Shown here: positions 24,878 to 33,850 of the stretch, piece by piece
Numbering within the stretch: position 1 is the stretch's first letter
How the letters are laid out: each line of letters starts with the position of its first letter
Assembly (NCBI GenBank): GCA_947643595.1
Contig: CANRWP010000016.1
Location: forward strand, 1-59,339
Length of the DNA: 59,339 nt
Source of the DNA: an uncultured bacterium
GTDB lineage: Bacteria; Bacillota; Clostridia; Lachnospirales; Lachnospiraceae
Direction: 5' to 3'
Notes under the pieces: model-generated
What the model was told of the DNA's origin: nothing
The model's database searches: none
The model's input: the letters and a program-made list of their open reading frames with translations, nothing else
Position numbers and translations under genes: made by a program

Positions 24878-24901
24878 TTTTCACCACTCAATCTTTCTTT
24901 T

Positions 24902-26266
24902 TTAAATACTGACTTTATAGACGCGCGCCTTTCTCTCGATCCATACAAAAGCAATCACACAGATCACCACCGACACCGCCGAGCCGGTGACCGTCGCAAG
25001 TCCCATGGGAAACAGCGTGTCCGCAAACAGTTTCGATGCCAGGTAGGCAAGCGGAATACGCGCGCAGACGATCGCGATCGCATTATGCAAAAAGGAAAGC
25101 CCCGACATTCCTCTGGCGCAGAAATACCCGCTGAAACAAAAATGCACGCCCGCGAACACACAGTCCCATACATAGCCCTTCAGATACTGCCCGCCCAGCC
25201 GCACGACCTCCGGCTCGCCCCGGAAGATGCCGACCACCGACTCTGCAAAAAACTGCATCAGAAGCGCCGAAACCGTACCAAAAACCACCGCCGCGATCAT
25301 CGCATACTTCAACGTCTGCTTCGCCCGCTCCTTCTTTCCGGCCCCGATATTCTGCGCCGCCAGCGCCGACACGGAGGAGAGCAGCGAGGAAGGCACCAAA
25401 AACAGAATGCCGATGATCTTCTCCACCACACCCACTGCCGCCGCGTCGAAAAGCCCCCTTCTGTTGGCAATCACCGTGATCAGCAAAAAGGATATCTGGA
25501 TAAACCCATCCTGCACTGCCACGGGAACGCCGATCGCCAGAAGCTTCCCCATCACCGTCCTCTGAGGCTTGAAATCCTCCGCAGACAGCCTGATATGCCG
25601 CATCCCCTTGTCCGTCCTGATGCGCAGAAGCGCTGCCGCCACACTGATCGTCTGGGCCAGCGTCGTCCCCAGTGCGGCGCCCGCCGCTCCCATCCCCAGC
25701 GCGCCGATAAAAAGATAGTCCAACGCAATATTGGAGACACACGCCACCGCGATAAAATACATGGGGCTTCTGGAATCCCCCATCCCCCGGAAGATCGAAC
25801 TGATAATATTGTAGGCGGTGATAAAGGGAATCCCGATAAAACAGATCGTCAGATAGGAGACCGTGCTCTCCACCGCCTCCGCCGGCGTGGACATCACCGA
25901 CACAATGGGCCTGATGCACAGGGTGAGAATCACTGCGGACAACACGGAAAGGCTTAAAAACAAAACCACTGTATTTCCGATAGCCGCGAACATCCGCTTC
26001 TCGTTTTTTGCCCCGGCCTCATGGCCGATGGAAACCGTAGTTCCCATGGCAAGCCCCACGATCATCACCGTGATCATATGCATGATCTGGCTGCCGATGG
26101 AGACGGCCGTAGTGCTCTCCACCGCGTCGAACTGCCCCACGATATACAGATCCGCCATCCCGTACAGTGTCTGCAGAAAATAGGAGAAAAAATAGGGGAT
26201 CGAAAACGAAAGCAGTGTCCCAAATACATTTCCCGTTGTCAAATCCGATCTCCATTCCCGTCTCAT
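24902..26266 (-). CDS. MATE family efflux transporter (second copy)
   Basis: A 454-residue, twelve-span MATE exporter beginning MRREWRSDLTTGNVFGTLLSFSIPYFFSYFLQTLYGMADLYIVGQF. It has two MatE repeats and a C-terminal short basic tail. It is only distantly similar to the exporter at 1700-3046, so it is not a recent duplicate. I prefer the ATG at 26266 to a TTG 12 codons upstream because it is preceded by an AAGGGGCGAAAG site. It lies 64 bases downstream of the RluA gene. Export substrate unknown; drugs or nucleotides are both possible in this family. Confidence 0.92.
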   Translation of the reverse strand: MRREWRSDLTTGNVFGTLLSFSIPYFFSYFLQTLYGMADLYIVGQFDAVESTTAVSIGSQIMHMITVMIVGLAMGTTVSIGHEAGAKNEKRMFAAIGNTVVLFLSLSVLSAVILTLCIRPIVSVMSTPAEAVESTVSYLTICFIGIPFITAYNIISSIFRGMGDSRSPMYFIAVACVSNIALDYLFIGALGMGAAGAALGTTLAQTISVAAALLRIRTDKGMRHIRLSAEDFKPQRTVMGKLLAIGVPVAVQDGFIQISFLLITVIANRRGLFDAAAVGVVEKIIGILFLVPSSLLSSVSALAAQNIGAGKKERAKQTLKYAMIAAVVFGTVSALLMQFFAESVVGIFRGEPEVVRLGGQYLKGYVWDCVFAGVHFCFSGYFCARGMSGLSFLHNAIAIVCARIPLAYLASKLFADTLFPMGLATVTGSAVSVVICVIAFVWIERKARVYKVSI

Positions 26267-26330
26267 CTCTTTCGCCCCTTCCTTCCGTATCTTCTGTGCC
26301 AAAACTCACACTATTTCATCATATATTACA

Positions 26331-27359
26331 TCACACATTCCACCACTTGGGCTCCGGCGCCGTCAGGCGTTTCCCTGACAGACCGGCAAATTCCCCCTCG
26401 GTCTCCGGAAATTCCACCTGGTATGCATGGAGAAACTGAAAGGGGAAAGCCCCCTCTTCCTCCCGCTTTGGTTTCCACCCATACTTTCTGTCCCCCAACA
26501 CAGGATGCCCTATACTGGCAAGGTGCGCCCTGATCTGGTGACTCTTTCCAGTCACCAGCAGGATCCTCAGCTCTGTGCAGTCCCTCTCCTTTCGATAGGC
26601 GAGAGGCTCTATCACTGTCTCGATCCTTTTGTACTTCTTTCGGGCATCCGGCCTTGCCGAAACAAGCTTCCGGTACGCATCTGTCCCGATAACCTCCGAA
26701 CGGTTTCTCTCCTCCTCTTTTCGCAGATAGCCGTCCAGCACAAGCTCTCTTTCTATTCTTCCCTGAGCGCAAGTCAAATAATATTTATGCAAACTCCGGT
26801 TCCTCAGAATTTCAGACAAAAACCGGCTCCCCCTGACATTCTTTCCGCAGAGTACAAGCCCGCTGGTATTCCGGTCCAGCCGGTTGCATACCGATGGGCG
26901 GAAGCGCGAAAGCTCCTCCTCCGTCATCTCGCCCTTTTCCAGCAGATAGCCGATCATCCACTCATTCAAAGAGACATCGCCCCGCTCCGCCTTCTGGGAC
27001 AAAACGCCCGCCGGCTTATTCAAAACCAGTATATTGTCGTCCTCATAGACGACGGAAATACCTTCCAGCCTCCGGAAAGCTCTCCGATAGGACAGATCCG
27101 CCGCTCCTGTGCGCTCTCCCCTGTCCTCATCGGACAGCTTCCCCGAAAATTTTGAAAATGTCTCCTCCGAGAAAAACAGTTCCACGGTATCTCCCGCCGC
27201 AACCACCTCGCTGCCCGCCGCTTTCTTCTCATTTAACGTAATATTTTTCTTTCGGAGCATCTTATACAGAAAACCGGACGACGCCTGCGGCAGAAGCTTT
27301 TTCAGATATTTATCGAAGCGCCGCCCCTCCTCCTGCCTTGTTATCACAAATTTCCGCAT
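26331..27359 (-). CDS. RluA-family pseudouridine synthase
   Basis: A 342-residue enzyme that isomerises uridine to pseudouridine in rRNA or tRNA. The N-terminal S4-like RNA-binding domain (residues 1-60: RRFDKYLKKLLP) is followed by a catalytic domain with the motif CNRLDRNTSGLVL containing the catalytic Asp. Also visible are ILVLNKPAGVLSQ and THQIRAHLASIGHPVLGD-like text (SHQIRAHLA, PVLGDRKYG). Its exact target (RluC/RluD-like) cannot be told. It is the first of a run with the MATE gene. Confidence 0.92.
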   Translation of the reverse strand: MRKFVITRQEEGRRFDKYLKKLLPQASSGFLYKMLRKKNITLNEKKAAGSEVVAAGDTVELFFSEETFSKFSGKLSDEDRGERTGAADLSYRRAFRRLEGISVVYEDDNILVLNKPAGVLSQKAERGDVSLNEWMIGYLLEKGEMTEEELSRFRPSVCNRLDRNTSGLVLCGKNVRGSRFLSEILRNRSLHKYYLTCAQGRIERELVLDGYLRKEEERNRSEVIGTDAYRKLVSARPDARKKYKRIETVIEPLAYRKERDCTELRILLVTGKSHQIRAHLASIGHPVLGDRKYGWKPKREEEGAFPFQFLHAYQVEFPETEGEFAGLSGKRLTAPEPKWWNV

Positions 27360-27387
27360 AGTCTTTTTTCCCCGTAGAAGAAGCTGC

Positions 27388-27960
27388 TCACAGCGACAGA
27401 TTCTCCATCAGTTCCAGCACTTTCTCATCATACTCCCTGTCGTCATCCATCTCCGATTCCCGCAGGGATTTCAGCCGTTCCAGATACTTTTCTCTGTCCT
27501 TAAATATCTTCACCGTGATATCGTGGAACCCGTTCTGGGCAAACAGCGTCTTCACATGCTGATAACACGCCGCCTCATCAAAATCCTGCTGTTCTGTGAT
27601 ACCGGCAATATTTTTTCCTTTCATCACAAGGTGACTGATCTGAAAATTTTTCGCATAGCTGGTCACATACAGATCATACCGGCCGCACAGCCCCTCCGCC
27701 CTCTCACCGATCACTTCTCTCATCCTGGCGGAACACCCTTTCGCCTTAAAAAACATGATCATATTCACAGCGCTCTTGCTGGCGGGAAGGCATCCCAGAA
27801 CCGCCGCCAGTGTCAAAAAATTTTTATTGGATTTTGTGGCGATATACCCCGCCGCATACAGCGCGATAGATACCCCAAACATCAAAAGTGTCTTGATCAT
27901 TTCCCATCTTCTCTGTTTTTCGATATATTCGTAAGTTCCCTTTTCATTTTTCCAGAACAT
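27388..27960 (-). CDS. Conserved small membrane protein, unknown function
   Basis: A 190-residue protein. Two adjacent hydrophobic segments (about residues 21-40 and 46-66) lie near the N-terminus and the remaining 120 residues are a soluble cytoplasmic domain containing DLYVTSYAKNFQISHLVMKG and FDEAACYQHVKTLFAQNGFHDITVKIF. I do not recognise a named family, though it resembles uncharacterised Lachnospiraceae proteins. The start follows GAGGAGATAAG. It lies between ygiQ and rluA on the same strand with short gaps. Confidence 0.75.
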   Translation of the reverse strand: MFWKNEKGTYEYIEKQRRWEMIKTLLMFGVSIALYAAGYIATKSNKNFLTLAAVLGCLPASKSAVNMIMFFKAKGCSARMREVIGERAEGLCGRYDLYVTSYAKNFQISHLVMKGKNIAGITEQQDFDEAACYQHVKTLFAQNGFHDITVKIFKDREKYLERLKSLRESEMDDDREYDEKVLELMENLSL

Positions 27961-27969
27961 CTTATCTCC

Positions 27970-29820
27970 TCATTTTTCCCGCCGTTTTTTCTTTATTGCC
28001 CTTCGTTTTGTCCTGCCCATCCTTCCAGGAGGTATCAGACATCCGGGGCCAAATCCGATCAGATCCTCCCGGTGACACCGCAAAAGCGCTTCCCTGACTA
28101 ACTCATAATTCTCCGGATCCTTATATTGCATCAGCGCCCTCTGCATCGCCTTTTCACGTGGATTCCTCGTTATAAATACGGGCTCCCCCGTCCTGGGATC
28201 TATCCCTGTGTAGAACATCACCGTGGAGAGCGTGGACGGCGTGGGATAAAAATCCTGCACCTGTTCCGGCTGATGTCCGGTATCCCGCAGATATTCCGCC
28301 AGCTCTACCGCCTCCTTCAGCCCTGCCCCCGGGTGAGAGCTCATCAGGTATGGGACAAGATACTGCCGAAGGGCAAATTTTTTGTTGTACTCCTCATACT
28401 TTCTGACAAACCTGTCATAAACCTGCCGTTTCGGCTTGCCCATATAGTAAAGCACCCGGTCGGAAATATGTTCCGGAGCCACTTTGCACAGACCGCTCAC
28501 ATGATATTGTATCATCTCCTTCAGGAATCTGTCACTCTTTTCCTGAAGCAGATAGTCAAACCGCACACCGGAACGGATAAACACTTTCTTCACCCCCGGC
28601 AGTCTCCGCAGTTTTTGCAACAAATTTATATAGTCCTCATGGCTGCTGTCCAGATTTTTGCAGGGCTCCGGAAACAGGCACTGCTTATTTTTGCACACTC
28701 CCGCCTGCAGCTGTTTTGCGCAGGATGGATGCCTGAAATTCGCTGTCGGTCCTCCCACATCGTGAATATATCCCCTGAAATCCGGCTGCACGGTCATCCA
28801 CTCGGCTTCCCTCAGCAGAGATTCATGGCTCCGCACCTGCACGATCCGCCCCTGATGGAAGGTCAGGGCACAGAAATTGCAGCCGCCGAAACACCCTCTG
28901 CAGCTGATCAACGAAAATTTCACCTCCGCCATCGCCGGCACGCCGCCCAGTTTTTCATAGGAGGGATGAGGCGCCCGCACATAGGGCAGATCATAGATAT
29001 CGTCCATCTCCTGCATGGAAAAAGGCTCCGAGGGTGGATTCTGCACTACAAACATCTTGTTCGGATAAGGTTCTATTAACGCTTTTCCCTGAAACGGATC
29101 CGTATTTTCATACTGCCTCATAAAGCTCTTCGCATAGAGACTTTTCTCCGTTTTGCAGTCCTCGAAGGACGGCAGCACGATCCCCTCGTAGACGGAAGAG
29201 ATATCCTGCGTCCGGTAGACTGTTCCCCTGATGAACGTGATATCTTTCACCGAAATTCCCGCGTCTAACGCCTCCGCGATCTCCACGATGCTCTTCTCCC
29301 CCATGCCGTAGCTGATCAGATCCGCTCCGGCGTCCAGCAGGATCGAGCGCTTGTAGGAATCCGACCAGTAATCATAGTGTGCCAGCCTCCGCAGGGAGGC
29401 CTCTATGCCCCCCAGTATGATCGGCACGTCCTTAAAAGTCCGCCTGATCAGATTACTGTAGACCACAGCCGCATGATCAGGCCTCCTTCCCGCCATGCCG
29501 CCCGGCGTATAGGCATCCTTCCCGCGTCTCTTTTTGGAGACAAAATAGTGGTTCACCATGGAATCCATATTTCCGGACGTAACTAAAAAGGCAAGGCGGG
29601 GCCGTCCCAAAACCGCAATACTCTCATCTTTCTTCCAGTCCGGCTGGGAGATAATCCCCACTGAAAAGCCGTGAGCCTGCAGCACTCTGCTGATGATGGC
29701 GTGTCCGAAAGAGGGATGGTCCACATAGGCATCCCCGATCACATAGACAAAGTCAAGCTGTTCGATATTCTGTTTTTCCATGTCCTCCCTGGATATCGGG
29801 AGAAAACCTTCCGTCTCCAT
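27970..29820 (-). CDS. YgiQ-family radical SAM protein
   Basis: A 616-residue radical SAM protein (UPF0313/YgiQ). The 4Fe-4S motif is SCRGCFGGCNFCAL around residues 305-318, and the N-terminus MxTEGFLPISREDM and YVDHPSFGHAIISRVL are typical. The C-terminus is strongly basic (TKRRAIKKKRREK), suggesting RNA contact. The biological role of YgiQ is not established. The length is normal. The start follows GAAGGATACAGAGC, and the 150-base gap upstream to the RsuA-HAD gene has no other recognised feature. Confidence 0.93.
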   Translation of the reverse strand: METEGFLPISREDMEKQNIEQLDFVYVIGDAYVDHPSFGHAIISRVLQAHGFSVGIISQPDWKKDESIAVLGRPRLAFLVTSGNMDSMVNHYFVSKKRRGKDAYTPGGMAGRRPDHAAVVYSNLIRRTFKDVPIILGGIEASLRRLAHYDYWSDSYKRSILLDAGADLISYGMGEKSIVEIAEALDAGISVKDITFIRGTVYRTQDISSVYEGIVLPSFEDCKTEKSLYAKSFMRQYENTDPFQGKALIEPYPNKMFVVQNPPSEPFSMQEMDDIYDLPYVRAPHPSYEKLGGVPAMAEVKFSLISCRGCFGGCNFCALTFHQGRIVQVRSHESLLREAEWMTVQPDFRGYIHDVGGPTANFRHPSCAKQLQAGVCKNKQCLFPEPCKNLDSSHEDYINLLQKLRRLPGVKKVFIRSGVRFDYLLQEKSDRFLKEMIQYHVSGLCKVAPEHISDRVLYYMGKPKRQVYDRFVRKYEEYNKKFALRQYLVPYLMSSHPGAGLKEAVELAEYLRDTGHQPEQVQDFYPTPSTLSTVMFYTGIDPRTGEPVFITRNPREKAMQRALMQYKDPENYELVREALLRCHREDLIGFGPGCLIPPGRMGRTKRRAIKKKRREK

Positions 29821-29970
29821 GCTCTGTATCCTTCTTCATATTACAGCCTTTTCACTTCTTCCCTTCCATCCCGTTTTGCATACTTCAGCCCTTCCCATCT
29901 CTGCATATATTTTATCCCCGCTTTCTCTGACATTCTGATTACCTGCCGCTTTTGTAACCTTCATTCGAAA

Positions 29971-31362
29971 TCACCGCAGCCTCTCCCGCTCCACGACCTG
30001 CCCGAACTCCTCGATATAGTAATCCGCCAGCCGTCTCTTCTCCCTGTCCGAATCCAGGGAGTAGGCGTCCTGCACGGCGCAGACCTTCATTCCGGCATTC
30101 TTCCCGGCCATGATCCCTGCCGCAAGGTCTTCAAACACAAGACATTTTTCGGGCGCCACCTGCAGTTCCTCCGCCACCGCCAGATAGATATCCGGCGCAG
30201 GCTTTCCCTTCTGTACCTCGGAGCCGGTCCGAATACAGCTGACATACTCCGTCAGCCCATGTATCCGCTCAACCCTCTCCAGCAGTTCTCTCGAATTGCT
30301 GGTGGCGATCCCCATTTTGATCCCCCTGCTCTTACACAGCTTCATAAAATCCCGCACGCCGGGTTTTAACGGCACTTCCCTCTCATACTTCTCCCACGCC
30401 ATCTCGTTCCAGTCCGCCATGATCTTCTCGACGGAATCCTCGAGATGAAAACGCTCTTTGAAGTAAGCCGCTGTCTCATAAAAACTCCATCCCTCGATAT
30501 CCGCCTGCAGCGTATCGGGCAGAGGGATCCCGAATCTCTCCAGATACTCTTTGTCGATCCGCTTCCACATCCACATGGAATCCGCCATCGTACCGTCCAC
30601 ATCGAAAATCACCGCCTCAACATTTTCCAGGGAGGGCAGCTTATCCTTAAGACTTTCGACCTCCTCCTCCGACAGCAGACGGTAATCCCCGGGCCCCATA
30701 TCCTCGTCCAGATATAATGTCCCCATCCGCAGTCTCTTTAGATGCAGCACCCGGTTTCCGACGGCGGTGAGCATCCGCTTCACCTGATGATAACGCCCCT
30801 CTGTGATCGAGAGATGGATCTTCCCGTCTTTCTGCACATTGACTCTCGCCGGCATCGTGAGCTTTTCATCCCCGATGTCCACGCCGCACTCCAGCGTCAG
30901 GACCTCCTCCGCGTGGAGCGGTTTTTCCATAGTCACCTCGTAGGTTTTCACCACATGCTTTCTCGGGGAGAGCAGCTCGTGTGCCAGAGCCCCGTCGTTT
31001 GTCAAAAGCAAAAGCCCCTCCGTGTCCTTATCCAGTCTGCCCACCGGAAACAGTCCCTTCGGGAAAGGTCTGTCTTCCCTCTTCTCCCACTCCTTTCGCA
31101 GAAAGTCCAGGACGGTCTCATCCCTTTTATCCTCCGTGGCGGAAACAATCCCCTGCGGCTTATAAAACATAACATAAGTATGCTCTTCGTAAACAACCGT
31201 TTGACCACAATAGTCAACAACCGCCGTGCTCTCCTCCACTTTCTGTTCCGGTCTCTTACAGACCTCTCCGTTCACCTTAACCTGCCCTCTTTTGATTATC
31301 TCCTTCACTTCACTCCGTGTTCCTGCGCCTGCGTCGCAGAGATATTTATCCAGTCGTACCAT
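29971..31362 (-). CDS. RsuA-family pseudouridine synthase fused to a HAD phosphatase
   Basis: A 463-residue fusion. Residues 1-60 are an S4 RNA-binding domain, and 60-235 are the RsuA catalytic domain with FPVGRLDKDTEGLLLLTNDG, expected to modify 16S rRNA. After a short linker, residues about 247-463 are a HAD superfamily phosphatase of the beta-phosphoglucomutase type with IFDVDGTMADS (nucleophile Asp), IATSNS (motif II) and KGKPAPDIY (motif III Lys). There is no stop or frameshift between them, and the linker SLENVEAVIFD is in frame. These two proteins are usually encoded separately. The HAD substrate is unknown; HAD relatives such as human HDHD1 dephosphorylate pseudouridine 5'-phosphate, which would fit, but this is speculative. 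Confidence 0.9.
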   Translation of the reverse strand: MVRLDKYLCDAGAGTRSEVKEIIKRGQVKVNGEVCKRPEQKVEESTAVVDYCGQTVVYEEHTYVMFYKPQGIVSATEDKRDETVLDFLRKEWEKREDRPFPKGLFPVGRLDKDTEGLLLLTNDGALAHELLSPRKHVVKTYEVTMEKPLHAEEVLTLECGVDIGDEKLTMPARVNVQKDGKIHLSITEGRYHQVKRMLTAVGNRVLHLKRLRMGTLYLDEDMGPGDYRLLSEEEVESLKDKLPSLENVEAVIFDVDGTMADSMWMWKRIDKEYLERFGIPLPDTLQADIEGWSFYETAAYFKERFHLEDSVEKIMADWNEMAWEKYEREVPLKPGVRDFMKLCKSRGIKMGIATSNSRELLERVERIHGLTEYVSCIRTGSEVQKGKPAPDIYLAVAEELQVAPEKCLVFEDLAAGIMAGKNAGMKVCAVQDAYSLDSDREKRRLADYYIEEFGQVVERERLR

Positions 31363-31432
31363 GCGCTTTTCCCTCTGATTCTTCTAACTTCTTTTTTTCC
31401 ACATATATTTAAAACAAGAAAACAAGACGGCA

Positions 31433-31455
31433 GATATCGCCCTAAGAGCGATATC
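31433..31455. repeat. Perfect inverted repeat before the YlbJ-like gene
   Basis: GATATCGC (31433-31440) and GCGATATC (31448-31455) flank a seven-base loop. The hairpin ends 18 bases before the start codon of the YlbJ-like gene, and lies in the divergent region upstream of the RsuA-HAD gene. It could be an operator or a leader hairpin; no U-tract follows. Confidence 0.55.
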
Positions 31456-31473
31456 CTTGCTCCTCCTTTTGAC

Positions 31474-32490
31474 ATGACGCAAAAAAATTCCCGATTTCTC
31501 GTCGCACCCCAGCTCCTCTTTCTCTCCCTGTTCACGATCTCCGTTCTCCGAGCCCCCGCCGACGCCTGCTCCTTCGCGGCGCTGGCATTAACGCTGTGGT
31601 TTGAAAAAATGATACCATCGCTCTTCCCTTTTATGGTGCTCTCTGGCCTGATCGTCAGGCTTGACCTGGGCAGAACGATATCCCTTCCCGTCGCTCCCGT
31701 CCTCGGACGACTCTACCGCATAGACAGTACCATGTGCACAACGCTCCTTCTCGGTTTCCTCTTCGGCTTTCCCCTGGGTGCCAAAACCATAGCCGAGCAG
31801 TACCGCCTCGGGCAACTGTCAAAACCCCGGGCACAGTATCTGCTCTCCTTCTGCAACAATATCGGCCCTGTCTATCTGCTCAGCTTCGCCCTGCCTCTGT
31901 TCGGCTTATCCGGCGGCGCCGAAAACCGTCTTCTCCGAATCGCTGTCGTAATCTCCTTTTTCGGCATCCCGCTGCTGTATGGCCTCATCCTGCGCCGCAC
32001 GGTCTACCGCCGCTTTTCCTTTTTCTCCGAAAACCTGCCAAAGCCCGGCCCATGGGCTCACCTGAGAGCAGCATCCGATGAAAGCCGCCATCCCTCCTTC
32101 ATCTCCGCCCTGGATGCCTCCGTCACCTCCGCCTGCGACGCCATCGCAAGGCTCGGAGGCTATATGATCTTCTTTATCGTCTGCAATCTGCCCCTTGGAC
32201 AGATCTCAGGTCTGTTCAAAACAATCTTCCCTCTGACTTCCCCGGACAGCCTCGCCGCCTTTGCAGCTCCCGTGCTGGAGATCACCAGCGGACTTTCCCT
32301 GGCCGAAAGCATCCTCCCGCCTGCTCTCTCCATGGTGATGCTCACCTTCGGCGGCCTCTCCTGCTTCGCTCAGACCTACACCTGCATCCGGGATACCGAT
32401 CTCTCCTTCGGAAACTACTGCCTCCACAAGCTGACACAGAGCCTTATCGCCTTCTGCCTCTATACCTTGCTCTTTTCTGTTTTTTCCTGA
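31474..32490 (+). CDS. YlbJ-like nucleoside-recognition (Gate) membrane protein
   Basis: A 338-residue protein with about eight hydrophobic segments and the Gate/nucleoside-recognition repeat typical of the sporulation protein YlbJ (LTLWFEKMIPSLFPFMVLSGL, LLGFLFGFPLGAKTIAEQY, LSFCNNIGPVYLLS). In spore formers YlbJ is needed for normal spore cortex. It starts at ATG 31474, but no Shine-Dalgarno sequence precedes it, only a pyrimidine-rich stretch. Its 3' end overlaps the amidase gene on the other strand by 47 bases. Divergent from RsuA-HAD. Confidence 0.85.
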   Translation: MTQKNSRFLVAPQLLFLSLFTISVLRAPADACSFAALALTLWFEKMIPSLFPFMVLSGLIVRLDLGRTISLPVAPVLGRLYRIDSTMCTTLLLGFLFGFPLGAKTIAEQYRLGQLSKPRAQYLLSFCNNIGPVYLLSFALPLFGLSGGAENRLLRIAVVISFFGIPLLYGLILRRTVYRRFSFFSENLPKPGPWAHLRAASDESRHPSFISALDASVTSACDAIARLGGYMIFFIVCNLPLGQISGLFKTIFPLTSPDSLAAFAAPVLEITSGLSLAESILPPALSMVMLTFGGLSCFAQTYTCIRDTDLSFGNYCLHKLTQSLIAFCLYTLLFSVFS

Positions 32491-33850
32491 ATACCGATCT
32501 CGTTATGATAAGCAAGATGAGCAGGGCCACCAGCAATCCCAGTATCATCAGCCATAAAAACTGGGAGATATCCGAACGATTGACCAGTATCTTTTCGCTC
32601 TCTTTTTCCGCGTCTTTCCTTTCATACCAGCCCATATTGATCTCATGGACACTGCCCGAAGCTTCCACCGCCTCCTCGGTCTCCCCCGGCAATCCCTCTG
32701 TCTCCTGACCGGAAACCGTTATATCCTGTGATATATTTTCCGTCTGTTCCGCGTTCTCCGCATTGCCGCTCTTCTTCCCCTGCAGCGCAGGAATCGTCAG
32801 CGTCTCTGTCTCCGTATCCAGATCGTAACCGTTGTAGACCCGGCATTTCAGCTCAATGTCCTGATCCACCGGCACTTTTAACGTACACTCCAGCTCGTTT
32901 CCGCCCGCCTCCCACCTCTGCAGGGCACTGTAATTCTTTCCGCCGTTTATGCTGTAATCGTAGTACAAAAGACCGCTGTCCGGGTCGTTTCCGGTCAACA
33001 GAATATTTATCTCCCCGGTCTCTTCCTTCACCCGCAGGCAGGTCAGGGACACATCCTCCGGCTCCGTATCGTCCGGCTTCATCACCCCGGTCGGAATTTC
33101 CACCTTCGGCACCTCAAAGCGCCGGTAATCCGCCCCTGTGGTCGGCGAATACAGGCCGTAATATTTCGCCACCGCAGTCGCGTCCAGAACCCCCAGCCTT
33201 TTCATCGCCTCCGTGGTCTCAAACCTTCCCGCATCCTCCCTGTTGTCGAGGTGACAGTGCTCGATGATGCAGGACGGAATATCATATTCCTCACAGTGTT
33301 TGATGATTCCGTAGTAGTCCGTGCCATCCTTCCCCAATCTCGTCTTAACGCCCCGGCGGTAAAGATCCAGCGTGCAGAGCTCATCCACACACAATTCCCC
33401 AAAGCGTTTCCCCTGGGCGTAACAGTTTCCGAAAGCGGATATCCACGCCTCCGTACCGTACAGCGTATGATTTTCCGACATATTAAAATGCAGGCAGAAC
33501 AGAAAGTCCGCTCCCACTTCCTTCGCGTAATCCGCCCGTTGCTGCAGTGTAAGATCCACATCCTCCGTCCTTGTCATGTAGACTTCCACTCCCTCATACT
33601 TCCGCAGCTCTTCCGCCATCGCGTTCGCCACCACCATGGTCATATACTTTTCCGTATAACTTCCCTGTCTGGCCCCCAGATTCTCGCCGCCGTGTCCGGG
33701 ATCGATCACGATCTTAACCGGCTCCGCGTGCACCTTTTCTGCCGGTGCGAGAGCAAAAACCGCCGCCAGCATCAGACAGAATAAGATACGTTTTTCACCT
33801 AAAAAAGGCCGACTTCCTCGGAAACCGGCCATCTTCCACATCTTTTTCAT
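32444..33850 (-). CDS. N-acetylmuramoyl-L-alanine amidase with C-terminal membrane anchor
   Basis: A 468-residue cell-wall hydrolase that cleaves the amide between muramic acid and the stem peptide. A signal peptide (residues about 20-42, ending VHAEP) leads into an Amidase_3 zinc domain (VIDPGHGGENLGARQG with His and Glu ligands, LFCLHFNMSE, catalytic Glu in CIIEHCHLDNRED). A beta-rich Ig-like segment (NDPDSGLLYYDYSINGG), a Ser/Glu-rich linker and a hydrophobic anchor (LWLMILGLLVALLILLII) followed by a basic tail complete the protein. It is thus held on the membrane outside the cell. The start overlaps the previous stop (TAATG). A spore or division role is possible. Confidence 0.92.
   Translation of the reverse strand: MKKMWKMAGFRGSRPFLGEKRILFCLMLAAVFALAPAEKVHAEPVKIVIDPGHGGENLGARQGSYTEKYMTMVVANAMAEELRKYEGVEVYMTRTEDVDLTLQQRADYAKEVGADFLFCLHFNMSENHTLYGTEAWISAFGNCYAQGKRFGELCVDELCTLDLYRRGVKTRLGKDGTDYYGIIKHCEEYDIPSCIIEHCHLDNREDAGRFETTEAMKRLGVLDATAVAKYYGLYSPTTGADYRRFEVPKVEIPTGVMKPDDTEPEDVSLTCLRVKEETGEINILLTGNDPDSGLLYYDYSINGGKNYSALQRWEAGGNELECTLKVPVDQDIELKCRVYNGYDLDTETETLTIPALQGKKSGNAENAEQTENISQDITVSGQETEGLPGETEEAVEASGSVHEINMGWYERKDAEKESEKILVNRSDISQFLWLMILGLLVALLILLIITRSVFRKKQKRARYRGRRR

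Noticed and set aside
24527..25957. Long open frame (476 codons) on the plus strand
   Set aside because: It is antisense to recU and the second MATE gene, is rich in Arg and His, and has no recognisable domain. It reflects codon bias of the real genes.
29836..29964. 42-codon frame on the minus strand between RsuA-HAD and ygiQ
   Set aside because: No ribosome site, no hydrophobic or motif pattern and no recognised relatives; kept as a non-coding gap.
30742..31473. Upstream extension of the YlbJ-like frame
   Set aside because: These 244 codons are antisense to the RsuA-HAD gene, and the membrane protein homology begins at 31474.
31305..31535. Minus-strand frame with an AAAGGAGGAGC motif upstream of RsuA-HAD
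   Set aside because: The purine-rich motif is not followed by a start codon at a usable distance and the frame overlaps the RsuA start in another frame.
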